A stretch of 64,000 bases of DNA, taken from contig JAUIMM010000017.1 in the NCBI GenBank assembly GCA_031769625.1, positions 779,001-843,000 on the forward strand, in the 5' to 3' direction. This stretch comes from Taudactylus pleione (taxonomy: Eukaryota > Chordata > Amphibia > Anura > Myobatrachidae). This document shows positions 11,540 through 22,619 of the stretch, in pieces; positions within the stretch are counted from its first letter, which is position 1, and each line of letters begins with the position of its first letter. The notes under the pieces were generated by a model. It had not been told where the DNA came from and did no database searches. It worked only from the letters and a program-made list of their open reading frames with translations. Position numbers and translations under genes: made by a program.

Positions 11540-13986
11540 ACTGATCATAGGTACAAACGTACACCAAACTATAAGAACCAGTCAAAAAGTTGTGCTCATT
11601 GTCCAACCTGTACTATAGAATCAAAAGCTAATTGCTGATTGGTGGCTATGGGTTACTGCATCTCTGTACCCTTCATCAATGTAGGGGTGAATAAACCTTA
11701 TTTGTAAGGGTTCTTTACCTATACTAAAGTACAAGTGTGCCCTAAATTCATAGCAATCTAACAAAAAATATTTTTATTTATATAGTGCAAGTTAGAGAAT
11801 GAAATAAATCATTTGATTGGTTGCTAAGGTTTTTGTAGAGATTTGCACCTCGGTATTGATATTAAATAATATTCATTAGGACTGATCTACTGCATTTAGG
11901 TCCAATATTTGCACTAAAATATAGTAACCAATTAGATGCTTGTTTCAGTGCCCAGACTGAATAAAAGCTAGCTGTTTTTAGTAAATGTAACTTTTATTAT
12001 GATAGTAACTTTTTTTGTACAGTGTAGAGATATAGTGAATACAAATTAGAACAAAGAAATGCCCAAATGAAAAGCCCATTAAATAAACCTGCTAGTTCAG
12101 AGAATGCTTTGCGAAACTTGCGGATTTGTACTTCTAAATTACAAAACATATAATGAGACTCCACTGGAGTGGCCTACTTGTGATTGATTACCTGTAACTC
12201 AGTCTTACCATTTTGATGACTGTATATTGTATTCTCCAGAGATAGGACTCCAGACTTTTCTTACCTGGTGCTTCATGCTAAAAGGAGAATAGGTTAGTAA
12301 TCTAGTAAATATCAAATACTGAAATAGCTTTTTGTATTAAACTCCCAAAATAGTATGGTAGCCTTTGTTGCTTATTTAATCTGTTCCATATTTGTGAATT
12401 ACATATTATAATAATTAATGGTACTAGTAACATTATTTAATAAACTCACTGGTCTATTTAATATCACTTTCTTAATTTTTATCTCTATTCAAAATAAAAT
12501 AAAAATATCTACTCTTCTGAAATAAAATTTGCAACATCTTAGCAGTTTTAAATGCACAACTGCACACAAAATGTATCCTTCTGATTAAACTTACCAAAAT
12601 CCTCCAATAATATGTTTTTTAATTTGTCTTTTGCATGTAAGCCATTAGAATTATTGCACAATTTGTATACCGCTTCTCTGTTTCTTTGTCACTTCATAAA
12701 ACTTACCCTCCCTTTGGCCAGACTTCCATATTGATATACAAGATGGCATATTCAAAATGATTACTTACATCTTAAGCAGATGATTATTTTTATTTTTACA
12801 ATATTTAATATCCTCATTCTAGTAGCATGATTAATATGTCTGATTTAGCTGCTTCTTTTTTTATTTTTTTATAAGGTTTCCATTTTGATAGTGGAATGAT
12901 TACATTTGGCAAGAACAATATATGTATGCAAGAAGAGAGCGAGAGAATATACACATAAATACATTGATCGTTAACCCCTTATGTACCGATGAATACAGGA
13001 TGGTGCTGGCCTCCCTCCTGTCATGTATCGGATGCATCCTAGTACAGTGTGCACGGAGTATCATCATAGCCCAGCTGATCATACAAAGTTCCAATATATG
13101 GCCTGTTTACTGCTGCTCAGAGAGAGGGGTATAGTGCAGCCATTCCCTACACCCAGCCATTGCAATGGTCTGTATCTGGCCCGGTCGGCTCTCCCCACCT
13201 ATCCAGGGGTGCCCCTCTCACCCCACCCACTGCCACCTGGTGCATGAACCCCACTCCCCGCGAACCCCTCTGTCTGCACCTACCTGCACAGCTCAACCAG
13301 GGCTGCTGGCTACGGCCTCACCCATCGCCCTCCCCTCTGGGCGTCTGATTGGCGGAAGATAAGTAAATCGTTGAGGGATTAGCTGAGGAAGTGTCAGTCA
13401 GGCAAGAGAAGGAGGTGAAGTGGGCGTGGCTTAGTGCCGTTATTGTGTGTCCCTACTCCCTGGTTGTGGAATTGTGAGGGAGCAGGGGGGCAGCAGTCAT
13501 GTAATGGTACTGTGTAAGCCTCTGACTGTGTAACACACTGGCCCACACACTATAAGTAGGTGCAATAGGAGCTACACCAACTTCTCCCTGCTAAGGAGCA
13601 GGCAGTGCCATTACTATTATTATGTCTGGGGATATGTTCATCCTTCTCTCTCTATATGTGTGTGTATGAAACATCATCCACAGATAATTGTGCCTTTAGA
13701 TTTTAAGGGTCCAATTTATTATTTACTTTTGGTATTATTGGAGACATGACGTTATCTTTTCATCTGGGCTGTAAGTGTGCCCCTATGTACTCTATGAGAG
13801 GCCAAATGAAGCATGTGAGGCCTATGTTTACATAGCTGCTGCCAGTGTTTGTGATGCTTTGCAGTGTCCCTGATTTATAATACTGACCTCCTGAACAATA
13901 CCACAAGAGCAGTGTGTTGCTTTAGAAGGCATGTATTTAAATACAATTTTAATTTCACTATCCATGTTCAGTGATCATTACCATTA
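11540..13986. other. No recognisable gene
   Basis: AT-rich to about 12,960. From 13,130 to 13,450 the sequence becomes GC-rich, with an ATTGG (inverted CCAAT) and GGGCGTGGC boxes near 13,340-13,430, which could be promoter-like. No exon or coding frame supports this, and it could be a repeat. Confidence 0.35.
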
Positions 13987-13994
13987 TTGAGAGC

Positions 13995-14263
13995 CAGAGC
14001 CGTAACTAGACTTTTTGGTGCCCTGTGCCAGAGAGAGCATTGGCGCCCCCCCTCCCCATTTCTTTTAAATAGGAACATAAGATAGTGGACCTGAAAAAGG
14101 GCCATGGCCTCATGGGGAAGGGCCAGGGAAGAGATAGGTGAGGCCAGGAGATGCTGGGGATAAAAGAAGAGAAAGCTACAAGGGAGAATGATAATAAACA
14201 GGAAAATTGATAGGCCCAAACAGCACCCCCTGCCCAGACTGCACTACCCTAGTTACGGCCCTA
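13995..14263. mobile_element. Non-autonomous hAT element with 8-bp target duplication
   Basis: TTGAGAGC is duplicated at 13987-13994 and 14264-14271. Ends CAGAGCCGTAACTAG and CTAGTTACGGCCCTA are inverted repeats. Same terminal family as 20106-20343. Non-coding. Confidence 0.88.
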
Positions 14264-14310
14264 TTGAGAGCTGCCTGGGTTTTAGGGACAGCTGAGGGTT
14301 TATGGACAAA

Positions 14311-14807
14311 GGGCCCGATTCAGAGATGAACGCAATGGCGATTACGTATGCAGATCGAGCGCTTGTTTACCATTGCGCATGCGCATAAGCCGCACTGCGT
14401 GTGCTCTGCGTTCACATTGCAATTATGGACGCACTTTTGGAATACATAGCACAATGATTGACAGGTTGTAATGGGGGTGTGGCAGAAAAATACCGGCGTG
14501 CCTGTCTGTTTAAACGCTGTTACATGGGCGTTCATAAATTAGCCACTGCGAGTGCATACGCAGCATGAGAGCCCTCTGCGTGAGAGGAGAGCTCCCGAGG
14601 CTACGGCTGGTCAGACATGCCACAAGGGCAAGATGGCTGTCGATGTGCATCGATAGTACTAATATTTATGCAGGTATGCGTTGGTGCACACAGGTAAGAA
14701 GGCGTATTTATGCTCAGGTGATCTTTACAGACAGCATATTTTTGCAGCTGCGTTGCGTATGAAAACGCAACTGCGAACGCATTAGCGTCTATCTCTGAAT
14801 CAGGCCC
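14311..14807 (-). mobile_element. GGGCCTGATTCAG-family TIR element, 497 bp
   Basis: GGGCCCGATTCAGAGATGAA and TATCTCTGAATCAGGCCC are the inverted ends, with AAA on each side (14308-14310, 14808-14810). The interior resembles 48878-49238 in reverse orientation. Confidence 0.85.
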
Positions 14808-14810
14808 AAA

Positions 14811-16125
14811 ATGTCATAAAAGACAACCATGCTTTTGACTGACTTTACTGTGTTTGCATCACTTATAATTTCACTATTGCTCTGTAGCGAGTCAGCAATC
14901 AACTGTACAGTACTTTTTACACAGTACAGTAACCTCCGTTCTGAATCTGCAGGTTTTACAAGTGAATATTTATTAGAGATGAGTATTTAAAATACAAAAT
15001 ATGACATTATAACAACTGTTTAATGAACATGCATGATGGATGTTGTAGTGCATCAAGGGCAGCCAAGTAAATAATTATTTGCAGCAGGCCTGCCATCAGA
15101 GATTTTGAGCCCCTGTATTGGGACTGGGAGCAGGACGTGTGTGGCGTGGTCACATGCCTGCCCAGATACTTTGTATAATCTCTCTCAATGCCCCTGTTTA
15201 CATACACCTTCCAGTAGCAACATGTTCATGGACATGATATTTAATAGTTGTCAAATCAACATTTTTCTAAATGGAACTCCCAAGTTTTATTAAGCTATAA
15301 TTCTGGGAGCCAAGTAAGTGTGCTTTTGTTTTGGGACCCTCCAAAAAAGGCAGTTTTTTACAGTGGAATGTATTGCAGATCAAGATCAAGAGGGACCGAC
15401 AAACAGGATTGGGTCCCAAACTTGTAGTCCAATACACTTCTAGTTTTATACTTTACCATTCAAGCTATGGACTAGTGCAAATAGGCAGTTATAATGGGGG
15501 CACAGAAAGCTTAAATAGCGTCGGATAAGGGGAAGGGCAAGAGACGGCCCACAGTGCCAGCGGGTGGAATCGTGGGCGACGGGCAAGGCAGTCCATCCCA
15601 GTTTCAACACCTAGGGTGACCCACTGACCAGTAGGGCAGTGTGGCAGGATTGGGAGGAGAGGAGAGGGGGAAGGGGGCCAGGTATAAGGAGCAGCAGGAA
15701 GGAGGGAGATTTAGTTGCTTATGTGCAGAGGATCTGGCCCAACCAACCCATGAGTTAGTCACATGTGATTTACCTATTTGAGTAAACTGTATTAGGTGTA
15801 GGCAGAGAGTGGTTTTCTTGTATTGTATACTTGTTACATTTTAGTGATGGTTGTGGTTTTTTTATATAATATGATGAAGAAATTATAAAAAAAAAAACAC
15901 TGAAGAATAAAGTAATAATTCAAAAAAGTAAAGGAATAATGATAGTGCGGGTAAAACGGTGATTTGGTCGTTGTAGTATTGTCACAGTCAATGTGCAGGG
16001 GGGGGAAGTGGTGAGCATGGCATGGAATTTTATGTAGGGGTATTTCAGAGGGTCAGACATTCTTGCCATGAAATAGGCCGCACGCCTGGCTCCAGCTTGT
16101 TAGGCCAGGGCCAATTTGAGGGTAG
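14811..16125. other. No recognisable feature
   Basis: Mixed-composition sequence. A poly(A) run lies near 15886, and purine-rich tracts (GGAGAGGAGAGGGGGAAGGGG near 15655) are present. No element boundary or gene could be assigned. Confidence 0.4.
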
Positions 16126-16330
16126 CATTGCACAAGGTCGGCCCGAGCACACCCTCACCCACATGGTATGAAATGGGTGGAGGTGGGATGTTGCAGCCTG
16201 CAAGGTCGGGTCAAGCACATTCCCACCCGCATGGTGTGAGAGCCTTGCCACCAGTTCTTTCCTTGCCCTGCGATCTCTGGTGTTTTGGTATTTGGCGTTG
16301 TATGTACATGAATAAAGCTGTGACCATTTT
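16126..16330 (+). repeat. Repeat with 68-bp internal duplication and poly(A) signal
   Basis: CAAGGTCGG...GAGCACA.CC.CACCC.CATGGT occurs twice, 68 bp apart (16133 and 16201). It is followed by TGAATAAAGCTGTGACC, which contains AATAAA. The layout suggests the 3' end of a retroelement or an LTR, but I cannot name it. Confidence 0.35.
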
Positions 16331-16651
16331 TGCCCAATGCATGTGTCGACTCAGGTATTGGGTATTGCAAGGTAAAAAGGGGGATGCCGGATAGTTGGCC
16401 TCTACCCCTTTTGCTGGATTACAGTTTTCATGTGGGAGATGATCAAGGAAGTCACATTAGCATCTTTGATAGCTATGAGAACAAGTGCTCCCTGTCCACA
16501 CAAACTTCTTCACTTAAAGCAGTACTCACATAGACGCAAAAAAATAACACAGGCTCTTTTTTGGCGTTCTCTATATCAGAATCAATTATTCCTGCTGTGC
16601 CAACAACAACATCCTTTTTCTATCTACTGGAAGAAAAATGGGACACAAGAG

Positions 16652-16897
16652 AGCCAAATATAATAGGGTGAGAATTTAGAAAATGTGACAGTTTAGCAGT
16701 ATATTCTCACATTGGTCGAGCTTTATCTTCAAAATGGGAAAACATCTGGATGAGAGTTTAAATCGTGAGTTTTTTAGTCTAAAAACATGTGAGTTTGCAA
16801 GTTCTCGGACTCTATTACATTGGCCGAGTTTAAAAAGTGTGAGAGTTTACTGCTAAACTCTCACATTCTAAACTTTCACCCGATTACATTTGGTCCA
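16652..16897. mobile_element. MITE with about 60-bp inverted termini
   Basis: Left AGCCAAATATAATAGGGTGA and right TCACCCGATTACATTTGGTC are inverted. The pairing continues inward through GTTTAGCAGTA and CTCTCACA blocks, so the element folds into a long hairpin. Confidence 0.75.
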
Positions 16898-18614
16898 GCG
16901 TGTGCATTTTGTCTATAATTTCTCATTTCAACTTTTGTCCTAAAATCTCAATGATGTTTCTGTTAGGGTTCAGATAGACTAGTTCTTGTGTCCATTCACA
17001 GGGCACTATTATATGTGACCTATGGGCTTTCTTTAATTGGGACAAACCACATGCATAATATTGGATGATAAACTGATAATTGATAGAGTTACAAACTCAC
17101 AGGAGACTGCCAGGAACTCTGTAACTGGCTTCAGTGACACCTTGGCAGTTTCTGCTGCAATACAATAATAAAAAATATTACTCTAGTAATTTTTACAGTA
17201 ACCAAAATAATTTGGGAGGTTACGAATATTAATTTTAGGAGTGAGGCAAAAGTGTAAACCTGAGAGACTGGATACACTTGGGTCCAACTGTTTTAAAGTT
17301 TTAAACACAACGTAATTTGTAAGTATTATTCAGTTGTATATTATAATCCAAATCCAAACATACACAAGTGTAGTTATTATGGTAGGGAAACAGCAGTTAC
17401 AGATAGCTTGACAGTTAGCATTTCAAGTGTAGTCCAGTGTGATCCTTACATACCTCTAAGAAACATTTACAGAATACATATATCAGAGAAAACTCTACAA
17501 AAATTAATGTAACTCATTATACTGAATCTCGCATAGACTACTGCATTTCTCTTCTTACTGGTTTATCCCTAACCAGGCATAGATTGACCATCCCTTGTTG
17601 TACAAATGCAGTCAACCTTATTTTCCCATCAGAATCTCCCAGCTTTTCAAAGATTGTCCATTACTACTCAAAGTTGAACTTTTTTGCACATCCCGGGTGA
17701 TTCTAACACATCCTACTTCCTGCTGACACAGAGAGACTAGCGTGTAGAAATTAGGCTGTTTTGGTGCTCCTTCCAGTATACCCTGCTGATAGAGATTATA
17801 ACATCTGATTTGTGCCATTACAGTGTCCACAATCTGTGGCTCCTTTGGTTACGTATAGGTTCTATGAGATTTTCTCTGTTGGTCCAGTTGCTGCTACTGT
17901 TCTTGCGAGTCCATCTAATTGGTCATCCCCACATTATCTCCTACTACATGCAATTTGAGGACTGATTGTGACCTGTCTTCTTGTTGGGTTATACATCCCT
18001 GGAAGGATTGGGCCTGCTTCTCATCAATTTGCTGTGCCTCAGCACGCCTCGGGTAGCATGTGTACGTACTGCCCTGATTGTCAACACCTATACAGTTGGA
18101 CCCTTATAAAAACACTATCCCGCACCAGTGCCCAATGAACCTATATTTTTAATTATCTGATGGTCATTGGTTCAGTATCCATATATTAATAACAATCTCC
18201 ATAATAGTTAAATACAGCCCCAATGCAGTGCTACGCTAATGCTATAAGTCAAGGACCAATGTATTCAAGAATGAAGAAAATTAGCATTATGCTGGGTGCA
18301 TGCTGAACCAAAAAATATATAAAAAGTTATATTTTATTGATATACATTAAAAAATATACTCTATATTTTCTGAGAGACAGTGAAATATTAAAATGTTAGT
18401 GTGCAAAAAAGAAAGAACAGTGCATGAAAAATATCTATAAGAGATTCTTCCGGCCACTGTTCTTTTATTCTGAACCTCAATTATTTCACTAAATGAAAAA
18501 GCTATATTCCTCATACCCTGTGAGAACTGTGCCTGTGATTGCTACATTTGTATCTTTGTCCAGTGAATTTACTGTGATTTGTTATTTTGTTACTAATTGC
18601 ACACTGTGTAATAT
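16898..18614. other. No recognisable feature
   Basis: AT-rich sequence without detectable coding or repeat structure by eye. Confidence 0.4.
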
Positions 18615-19112
18615 GTCAGTAGCGAGTATTAGATGAGATGTTTATGGTTATAATTGTAAATGGTAAACCTTAATATCTAATGTCAACAATCTGAATCAAA
18701 CACAATATATACATGTTAAGGGATATATTCCCAAAACAATAGATGATTATGCACCATGCATGGATCTCACTACACCGTGCCCCGGACACTGATCATAAGC
18801 ACTACTATCACTCTGTGTATGCATCGAGTGAGTATCGTCCTAGCACTTTCCAATGAGGGTATCTTCTTCTATTTCCAGCCCACTATTACTGTAAGTCTAT
18901 CCGGGCCCTGGGCGCGTCTATTGATAGTTGCAGTTCTAGGAGACGGGGCACGGTGTAGTGAGATCCATGCATGGTGCATAATCATCTATTGTTTTGGGAA
19001 TATATCCTTTAACACGTATCTATTGTGTTTGATTTAGATTATTGACATTAGACATTAAGGTTACCATTTACAATAATAACCATAAACATCTCACCTAATT
19101 CTCACTACTGAC
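18615..19112. repeat. Long inverted repeat (170-bp arms, 159-base loop)
   Basis: Arms 18615-18784 and 18944-19112 are reverse complements with only about a dozen differences, running from GTCAGTAG.GAG to CACCGTGCCCCG. Reading outward from the loop, the innermost 70 bases are essentially identical. The loop contains a splice-like pair (TTTCCAG then GTAAGT 12 bases later), probably chance. It looks like a foldback transposon. Confidence 0.85.
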
Positions 19113-19114
19113 AT

Positions 19115-19290
19115 AGGGGGTCATTCAGACCCGCTCGCGAGCGCAGGACGCTTGCAAGCGGGTCGATGTTGCCCCACTGCGCATGCACACGGCGGAGGGA
19201 GCTCCATCGTGCACATGTGCGAGACCCGGGTAGCGACGGGCTCTCCGTCGCTCCGGGTCTCGCACCAAAGGGGGCGTGCTGTCGATGTTG
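19115..19290 (-). mobile_element. Truncated hairpin-chain element
   Basis: Begins GGGGGTCATTCAGACCCGCT and then shows the same ordered hairpins as 39967-40467: the CGCTCGCGAGCG end hairpin, GCGCATGC...GGAG block, GAGACCCGGG.../CTCCGGGTCTC and AAGGGGGCGTGCTGTCGATG. It stops abruptly where Tc1 sequence begins. Confidence 0.7.
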
Positions 19291-19316
19291 ATTGCCTCAC
19301 AAGTCCTCAACTGGCA

Positions 19317-19480
19317 GCTTCATTAAATGGCACCCACAAAATGCCAGTGTCAACGTCTACAGTGAAGAGGCAACTCTGGGATGCTGGCCTTCTAGGCAGA
19401 GTGGCAAAGAAAAAGCCATATCTGAGACTGACCAATAAAAGGAAAAGATTAATATGGTCAAAAGAACACAGACATTGGAC
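19317..19480 (+). pseudogene. Tc1 transposase N-terminal fragment
   Basis: One short open stretch encodes STVKRQLWDAGLLGRVAKKK followed by PYLRLTNKRKRLIWSKEH, the second helix-turn-helix and linker of Tc1 DNA-binding regions. The catalytic domain is missing. A TA microsatellite (19483-19506) and a fragment of the palindromic MITE follow directly. Confidence 0.85.
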
Positions 19481-19482
19481 AG

Positions 19483-19506
19483 ATATATATATATATATAT
19501 ATATAT
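19483..19506. repeat. TA microsatellite
   Basis: About twelve TA units at the broken end of the Tc1 fragment. Confidence 0.9.
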
Positions 19507-19529
19507 AGATACATATAGAAATATATGTT

Positions 19530-19605
19530 AAAAAACAGCTCATAACTGCCACTAGATAGGCTGTGTTTGAAGAATGACAGTTAGGAGCTGTTTTTTTTGT
19601 AGGTT
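19530..19605. mobile_element. Fragment of the 199-bp palindromic MITE
   Basis: CAGCTCATAACTG and GGCTGTGTTTGAAGAATGAC followed by AGTTAGGAGCTG match the centre of 39684-39882. Confidence 0.6.
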
Positions 19606-19790
19606 ACTTCCATCCATGCTTTCTATGTGTTGTTCGTTTTTGTAAGAACAGTGTATGTATCATTGTGTATATATAATCACTAACAATAGCTAATATACTA
19701 TAATAAAAACACAAAACATTTATTTATTTTTTATAATTTTTTGGAATAACAATTTTAACCAAAATAGAAACTTGAAACAAAAATAAAAAA

Positions 19791-20712
19791 TCACAAGCCC
19801 CTCCTGAGCACATCAGCCAAACTATCCTGCGGCACATCTGAAATGTAAACAAAAACATATATTTTTTTAATAATCAAAAATGGAAACACAATCGTAACTG
19901 TACAAACCAATACCTGGGTGCTATGCTAAACCCAGCACTGCAAGCTATGTGACAGTGCTGACTTGGTAAATGCAGCAGGGTTTTTCAGACACCTGCAGAA
20001 TTAACCTGATAGCAAGAATCACATTTGCAAAGTGGCCTGTAGCCTGCTCTGGTTTTTTAAAATGTTAACATAAACAGACTTGTAGTGTGAAATGTCTCCC
20101 TTCACCAGGGCCGTAGCTAGAGGTATGCGGCCGGTGCTGCCACACAGAATGCAGGGCTCTGTGAGCGGCACCGTCGACATCCCATGGCCCCTGCTTCTGT
20201 CTGCAGGGTGCCTGTAAGATGCTCTGGGCAGTGCTTGAGCTTCAGTTTCCGGCGGCTCTGTCCCCTTGTGTGCAACGTCATGACGTCACACGCAAAAGGG
20301 GCGGGGCTGGCATAGGGCGCTCAGAGCGCTAACTACGGCTCTGCCCTTCACCATACATGTGGCAATGTAAGTGTTGCAAATATAATTGTGATTTGGATAT
20401 GTGTGTCAATGTTTTTTTGGTCTTTCATGTACCTTCATCCACAGGTCCTCCCTGGGAAGATGCAGCCCAGTTTGACCCCGAAGAATCAGATGCTGGGCCA
20501 GGGGAGGAATGACTGGACACGGATTGAGGGGAGGTAGGGGAGGAATGGTGGGAAGAGTTTGCAGGGGAGGGTGGCTGGCAAATACCGCCTCTTCTTGCTT
20601 GTCGCCGTTGTCCTAATAGATATTGTTTTAAAGAAATTTAAATAATAAATGTTTAATGTCTAACATTACAATAATCAAATATCTTATCATAAAAGGTGTG
20701 TGTGTATCTATG

Positions 20713-20764
<52 letters not shown>

Positions 20765-21306
20765 CATATATACATTCTATATATAGGAGAGAGAGAGATT
20801 TTTTAAGCCGTTAAATATTAAATAGCAAAAATATAGATATCTTTAAAATAATATGAAGAATGTAAGAACACAAATACACACACACCCCTCCCCCCTAATG
20901 TCTCCAAAATATAAGATACCTATGAAATAAAAAGAACCACTTTTAAAAATTAAAAAAACAGCAGACCTTAAAAAAAACCAAAATGGCAGCAGACCTTAAG
21001 AAAACAAAGTAACTAAAAAAAAAAAAAACGATTGCAGATGCGTGCGTACATCCACGCATACACACCGCAAATGTACGTACTTTGCAAGTTAATGGTCCGC
21101 AAGTGGGCCAGGAGGTCAGGGGTCCGCCACCGGAGGTCGGACCATCGTCTCTCTAATTGCACAATGGTGCGACGGAAGCCTATGCGACGTAGCCTTCGCC
21201 GCACCTCCGCATAGGCTCGCAGCTTTTGCTGGTTCGTGACATATGGGGCAATGGGTCCCAGGCAATGGTCCATCACCTGGGCCAATATGCGCAGCTCTCT
21301 TCATGT
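19791..21306 (-). CDS. SANT/Myb-like protein gene, three 3' exons
   Basis: A spliced minus-strand gene tail that still reads without a stop. Exon A (about 21306 to 21081) encodes a SANT/Myb-like DNA-binding domain, RELRILAQVMDHCL then VQLERRWSDLRWRTPDLL, with the typical tryptophans in its last helix. It ends at a GTACGT donor. Exon B (20612-20433) opens after TCTATTAG and encodes a basic start (RQRRQARRGG) and a Ser/Pro-rich linker, ending GATGAAG before a GT donor. Exon C (19837-19791) opens after CATTTCAG and encodes DVPQDSLADVLRRGL and a stop. Codon phases match at both junctions (phase 1 each time). AATAAA-type signals lie at about 19720-19730. SANT genes of this shape accompany PIF/Harbinger transposases, where they carry the transposase to DNA; here I infer that origin. 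The 5' exon is not found. A 238-bp hAT copy sits harmlessly in intron B-C. Confidence 0.65.
20106..20343. mobile_element. Non-autonomous hAT element with 8-bp target duplication
   Basis: CCCTTCAC is duplicated at 20098-20105 and 20344-20351. Ends CAGGGCCGTAGCTAG and CTAACTACGGCTCTG are inverted. It lies in the last intron of the minus-strand SANT gene and belongs to the same family as 13995-14263. Confidence 0.9.
20711..20775. repeat. CT/TA compound microsatellite
   Basis: A run of CT dinucleotides passing into TA dinucleotides, within the intron between exons A and B of the SANT gene. Confidence 0.95.
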
Positions 21307-21720
21307 GAAGCTAGCTGCTCTCATGATGGCAATGACAAATATTACAGTGTGCATACTTTATATAAACTGTGGTGCAATCTGATTGGCTGTCCCCCAAAAA
21401 ATGGTTGATCAACACAAGACAGTAGTTGTTGTAATATTCTATTTACACAAAACTGCATTGGTAATCACTATCACCACACGGCAGGTGTCTTACCTAGTGC
21501 CTGAGCATGGACACGCATGTGTGGCATAGAGGCGATCATGATACATGGCAGCTTCTAATGAAAGTGGGTCTGGAAGGTATGCATGGTTTTAGAATCATCT
21601 GTTAGTTCAGGGTGTACACATGTGTACTGCGTATTTGGGCCTCTTAGTAACATAAGCGTACGCATATAATAGTAATAGCTAGTAATAGTAATAGTTTCAT
21701 TTTCTTTTTAATTTTTGCAG

Positions 21721-22119
21721 TCTTTGCCTGACTGCTATCATAATATATATGTTTTTATGCTCAAATTTGGAATGAGACTATCAGATGACAAACTGCCTGT
21801 GGACACACTTGCAGATGTGGATGTTGAAAGTCTGCCTGGGGCAACACCAGCTGTTCCTCCTTCATCTCCCCCTAACACATCACCTCCAAATGGGTCTGCC
21901 ACAAGTAAAGATGATTATTCAACATCAGATGGCAAGATACACCAACAAAGTCTTCATGATATGATAACGGATACACTAATCAAAGAGGCACTTACCATAT
22001 TTCATAGTGGCCAGGAAGTTCCAGTTCTAGCTTGTGTAAAGGTCTGGGGTAAAATTTGCGAGAAAATCAATCAGAAGCATTACCCTAGTTATGAAGTAAC
22101 CTACTTTAGTAAAATATAA
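21721..22119 (+). pseudogene. Possible Harbinger transposase C-terminus
   Basis: An exon-like open frame preceded by a polypyrimidine tract and acceptor (TTTAATTTTTGCAG). It begins CYHNIYVFMLKFGMRLSDD after a few residues, which resembles a decayed form of the C-terminal helix of HARBI1-like transposases (usual pattern CC.LHN). This is followed by an acidic, Pro/Ser-rich tail (VDTLADVDVESLPG, PPSSPPNTSPPNG) and a second block ending KVWGKICEKINQKHYPSYEV. The DDE catalytic residues are not in the window, so this would be only the last exon. The identification is tentative. It lies between two SANT-type genes, which supports a Harbinger origin. Confidence 0.4.
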
Positions 22120-22619
22120 GTTTAAATTAAATTAAGTTAATTAATACCATCATCAAACACATAAATGGGCCAGTGGGGCCCCTCACTGGGGTGGTAGGCG
22201 AAAGAGTCTCAAAACAACATTGTCAGGCGTTCCAAACAGGGTGACACGTGTTCTAAATATCTGGGGCCTTGCACGCCTCCGCTGACTATGCCTTGAAGGA
22301 TGAGCAGATTGGTAGGGGTGTGAAAGAAGGGAGTAGATCATTTAGCCGTGTGTAATCTGAAAATTGGGGAAAAATTAAACCCTAGTGGAACCCACAAAGC
22401 AAAAATAATAACTTATGTTGAGTGGTTTGTCGAAAACTCTTACTGGGTTAGAACTTGTCATATCCTTGTTTGACTAAAAAAAAATAAAAGAATGAACAAA
22501 TCAAATATACCCTTTAGAAAGGAAACATTACCTGGGTAGATCATGGAATGTAAACAGAATAAAAAACAAAAGAGAACTAAAATGGCCCACTAAGACAAAG
22601 TAATTTTTTTTAAACAAAT

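Noticed and set aside
13130..13450. Possible CpG-island promoter
   Set aside because: GC-rich with CCAAT- and GC-box-like words, but no exon or transcript evidence follows.
18880..18900. Microexon-like CAG...GTAAGT in the foldback loop
   Set aside because: A 12-base exon with no neighbouring exons is most likely chance.
22130..22360. Possible transposase remnant next to the 21721-22119 exon
   Set aside because: Translation in all frames gave stops and no recognisable catalytic motif.
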